Shown one piece after another: positions 5,192-6,799 of a DNA stretch of 6,799 bases; position 1 is the first letter of the stretch, and every line of letters starts with the position of its first letter. Both the position numbers and the translations under genes were made by a program. The stretch is from Clostridia bacterium (GTDB lineage: Bacteria > Bacillota_A > Clostridia > Christensenellales > Aristaeellaceae). The notes below the pieces were generated by a model. The model saw nothing but the letters and a program-made list of their open reading frames with translations, made no database searches and was not told where the DNA came from. The stretch covers positions 1 through 6,799 of the forward strand of contig JAFXMP010000281.1 in the NCBI GenBank assembly GCA_017530275.1. Direction: 5' to 3'.

Positions 5192-6496
5192 ATGCAGGAT
5201 TCAAAATTTGGCATGAAACTTTATGAACTGAGGAAGAAACGCGGCTTATCCCAGGCGGAGCTGGGAAAGATTTTGCATGTGACAAACAAAGCCGTGTCCA
5301 AATGGGAAAACGGCAAAGCAGAGCCCTCCCTGGATATGGTCAAAACGATTTCGGACGCGCTGAACGTAACTGTCAGTGAGCTGCTGGAAACACCGAAAAG
5401 TGAGAAAAAAGTATCCAAAATCGTGATTACAGGCGGGCCTTGCGCGGGCAAAACGACGGCCATGAGCTGGATTCAGAACGCCTTTACCCGGCTCGGATAC
5501 GCGGTGCTGTTCGTCGATGAAACGGCGACGCAGCTGATTTCCGGCGGCGCGGCCCCTTGGTTGTCTTTGTCAGGGCGGGATTTCCAGCGCTGGCTGACGC
5601 ATCTGCAGCTTGAAAAGGAAAAGGCGTTCGCCGAGATCGGCAGGACGTTCAAGAACGATAAGATCCTCGTCGTCTGCGACCGTGGCGCGCTGGATAACCG
5701 CGCTTACATGTCCGAAGCGGATTTCCAGGCCGTGCTCAAAGCGCTGGATACCAACGAGGTTTCCCTCCGGGATCAGTACGACGCCGTTTTCCACCTGGTC
5801 ACAGCGGCCAAAGGCGCGGAGCGGTTCTACACCCTGGCGAACAACGCAGCCCGCACCGAAACGCCCGAGCAGGCGGCGGCGCTGGACGATCAGTTGATTG
5901 CGGCCTGGACGGGGCATCCGCACCTGCGCGTGATCGACAATTCCACCGATTTTGATGAAAAAATGCGTCGCCTGATCGGAGAGATTTCTTCCTTCCTGGG
6001 CGAGCCGGAACCGCTGGAGATCGAGCGGAAATACCTGATCAAATATCCCGATGTGAAAGCGCTGGAAAAGCTGCCTAACTGCCAGAAGGTAGACATTCTG
6101 CAGATCTACCTGCAATGCAGCGGCGAGGCGGAGGAAATGCGCATCCGCCAGCGCGGCCAGGACGGCCATTACATTTATTTCAAGACCCGGAAGAAGAAGG
6201 TCAGCGAGGGGAAGCGAATCGAGATCGAGGAAAGGCTCACGCAGGAAGAATTTCTCTCCCTCATGTCGCTGGCCGATCCGGCCTACCGTCCCATTCGCAA
6301 GGAAAGGTATTGCCTGAGTGAAAACGGATTGTATTATGAAATCGACGTATATCCCGAATGGAAGCATCAGGCAATCCTGGAGGTGGAACTGCGCGATGAA
6401 AGCCAGCAGATCACCTACCCGGAGATGGTAAAGGTGATCCGGGAAGTGACAGGCGACGACGCATTCTCCAATCACGCGCTTGCGAAAATATCATGA
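5192..6496 (+). CDS. XRE helix-turn-helix / P-loop ATPase (AAA_28-like) / CYTH fusion protein
   Basis: This 434-residue cytosolic protein joins three domains. Residues 7-66 are an XRE (HTH_3) DNA-binding domain (KLYELRKKRGLSQAELG ... AVSKWENGKAEPS). Residues about 75-268 form an AAA_28/NadR-like P-loop domain with Walker A GGPCAGKTT (81-89) and a Walker B-like ILVVCDRG (158-165, D163). Residues about 275-434 are a CYTH (triphosphate tunnel) domain with the ExExK motif E276-I-E278-R-K280, basic strands at R317/R319 and K331, acidic strands E344/E346, E383/D385 and E397/E399, and a C-terminal SNHALAK. CYTH enzymes bind or hydrolyse triphosphate substrates with metal ions. ATPase-CYTH pairs are known from Ttd14-like proteins, which bind GTP. 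I chose ATG 5192, which has GGGAGG 7 bases upstream; ATG 5189 is also possible. The likely role is a nucleotide- or polyphosphate-sensing regulator, but substrate and targets are unknown. No convincing promoter was found upstream. Confidence 0.88.
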   Translation: MQDSKFGMKLYELRKKRGLSQAELGKILHVTNKAVSKWENGKAEPSLDMVKTISDALNVTVSELLETPKSEKKVSKIVITGGPCAGKTTAMSWIQNAFTRLGYAVLFVDETATQLISGGAAPWLSLSGRDFQRWLTHLQLEKEKAFAEIGRTFKNDKILVVCDRGALDNRAYMSEADFQAVLKALDTNEVSLRDQYDAVFHLVTAAKGAERFYTLANNAARTETPEQAAALDDQLIAAWTGHPHLRVIDNSTDFDEKMRRLIGEISSFLGEPEPLEIERKYLIKYPDVKALEKLPNCQKVDILQIYLQCSGEAEEMRIRQRGQDGHYIYFKTRKKKVSEGKRIEIEERLTQEEFLSLMSLADPAYRPIRKERYCLSENGLYYEIDVYPEWKHQAILEVELRDESQQITYPEMVKVIREVTGDDAFSNHALAKIS

Positions 6497-6512
6497 AAGG
6501 CAGGCAAATCTC

Positions 6513-6799
6513 ATGAAAAAGATGTCGGCATTCATCCTTTCGCTCCTCCTGGTATTCTCGGCTTTCCCCAATATCCAAGCAGCGGAAAAACTGGATTGGA
6601 TCGACCACCATTTTTCCATTGAATTGCAGATAGACGGCGAATGGAAACAACTCGAACCTGTTCTGTATTATTCTCAAGAGAACGACGTCCTTGCCGATGG
6701 GCTGCTCATGTTTCATCCGATCATGGAAGTGATCGCAGATATTGATGTGCCGACAGTTACATATTATCCGGAAATTGATTATCGCGTGTCTTATGATAG
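6513..6799 (+). CDS. Secreted protein with signal peptide, N-terminal part (3' end outside window)
   Basis: ATG 6513 opens a frame that continues without a stop to the right edge, giving 95 residues so far. It starts with a clear signal peptide: KK at positions 2-3, a hydrophobic core (AFILSLLLVFSAF, 6-18) and a probable cleavage after IQA (21-23). The mature part begins AEKLDWIDHHFSIELQ and is acidic and rich in aromatic residues, with alternating polar and hydrophobic positions that suggest beta strands. No cysteine follows the cleavage site, so it is not a lipoprotein. The family cannot be named from this piece. It begins 16 bases after the stop of the HTH-ATPase-CYTH gene with a modest binding site (AGG 8 bases upstream), so cotranscription is likely. 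Confidence 0.72.
   Translation, partial: MKKMSAFILSLLLVFSAFPNIQAAEKLDWIDHHFSIELQIDGEWKQLEPVLYYSQENDVLADGLLMFHPIMEVIADIDVPTVTYYPEIDYRVSYD

Noticed and set aside
5570..6475. A 301-codon minus-strand frame opposite the HTH-ATPase-CYTH gene.
   Set aside because: The plus frame has three clear domains; the reverse frame is a by-product of its codon use.
6493..6516. A 7-codon frame linking the CYTH gene stop and the secreted-protein start.
   Set aside because: Too short and without a binding site of its own; the overlaps follow from the repeated TCATGAAA.

Overview
The window looks like a low-to-mid GC Firmicute, probably a gut-type Clostridia. This rests on style, not on a marker gene: strong GGAGG ribosome binding sites, a Tn916-type xis-int pair, and a large serine recombinase with a zinc ribbon. 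The species cannot be named from this sequence.

Left part (1-3605) is mobile DNA. It opens inside a large serine recombinase (1-1041, +) whose N-terminal catalytic domain lies off the left edge. About 97 bases after its stop, a Tn916-like tyrosine integrase on the other strand (start 2107) loses homology exactly after its HDLRH box at base 1139, so its final His and Tyr catalytic residues are missing. The simplest reading is nesting: an element carrying the serine recombinase inserted into the int gene of an older element. Going upstream along the older element on the minus strand come an excisionase-like gene (2417-2088, TTG start, overlapping int), a promoter whose -35 box sits in the loop of a 15-bp palindrome, a stretch of about 390 bases with no credible gene but many nested stems, and an unrecognised 89-residue protein (3147-2878). 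Before that gene lie an intrinsic terminator, a leader of about 260 bases, and a strong promoter. Five CAAC repeats, mostly 10 bp apart, overlap that promoter. The older element appears to have two RNA-level or operator-level control regions.

Right part (3606-6799) reads as host chromosome or another accessory cargo. A 397-residue L-fucose-isomerase-like protein (4896-3703, -) has its own promoter and terminator. Divergent from it is a 434-residue fusion of an XRE helix-turn-helix, a P-loop AAA_28-like ATPase and a CYTH domain (5192-6496, +). It is followed after 16 bases by the start of a secreted protein that runs off the right edge. The 295-base space between the divergent genes holds the isomerase promoter and an inverted repeat whose half-sites lie 42 bp apart.

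The items most worth a second look are the structured stretch 2490-2877, the promoter-leader-terminator unit 3175-3527, and the HTH-ATPase-CYTH fusion. No CRISPR array, tRNA, rRNA or complete transposon was seen.
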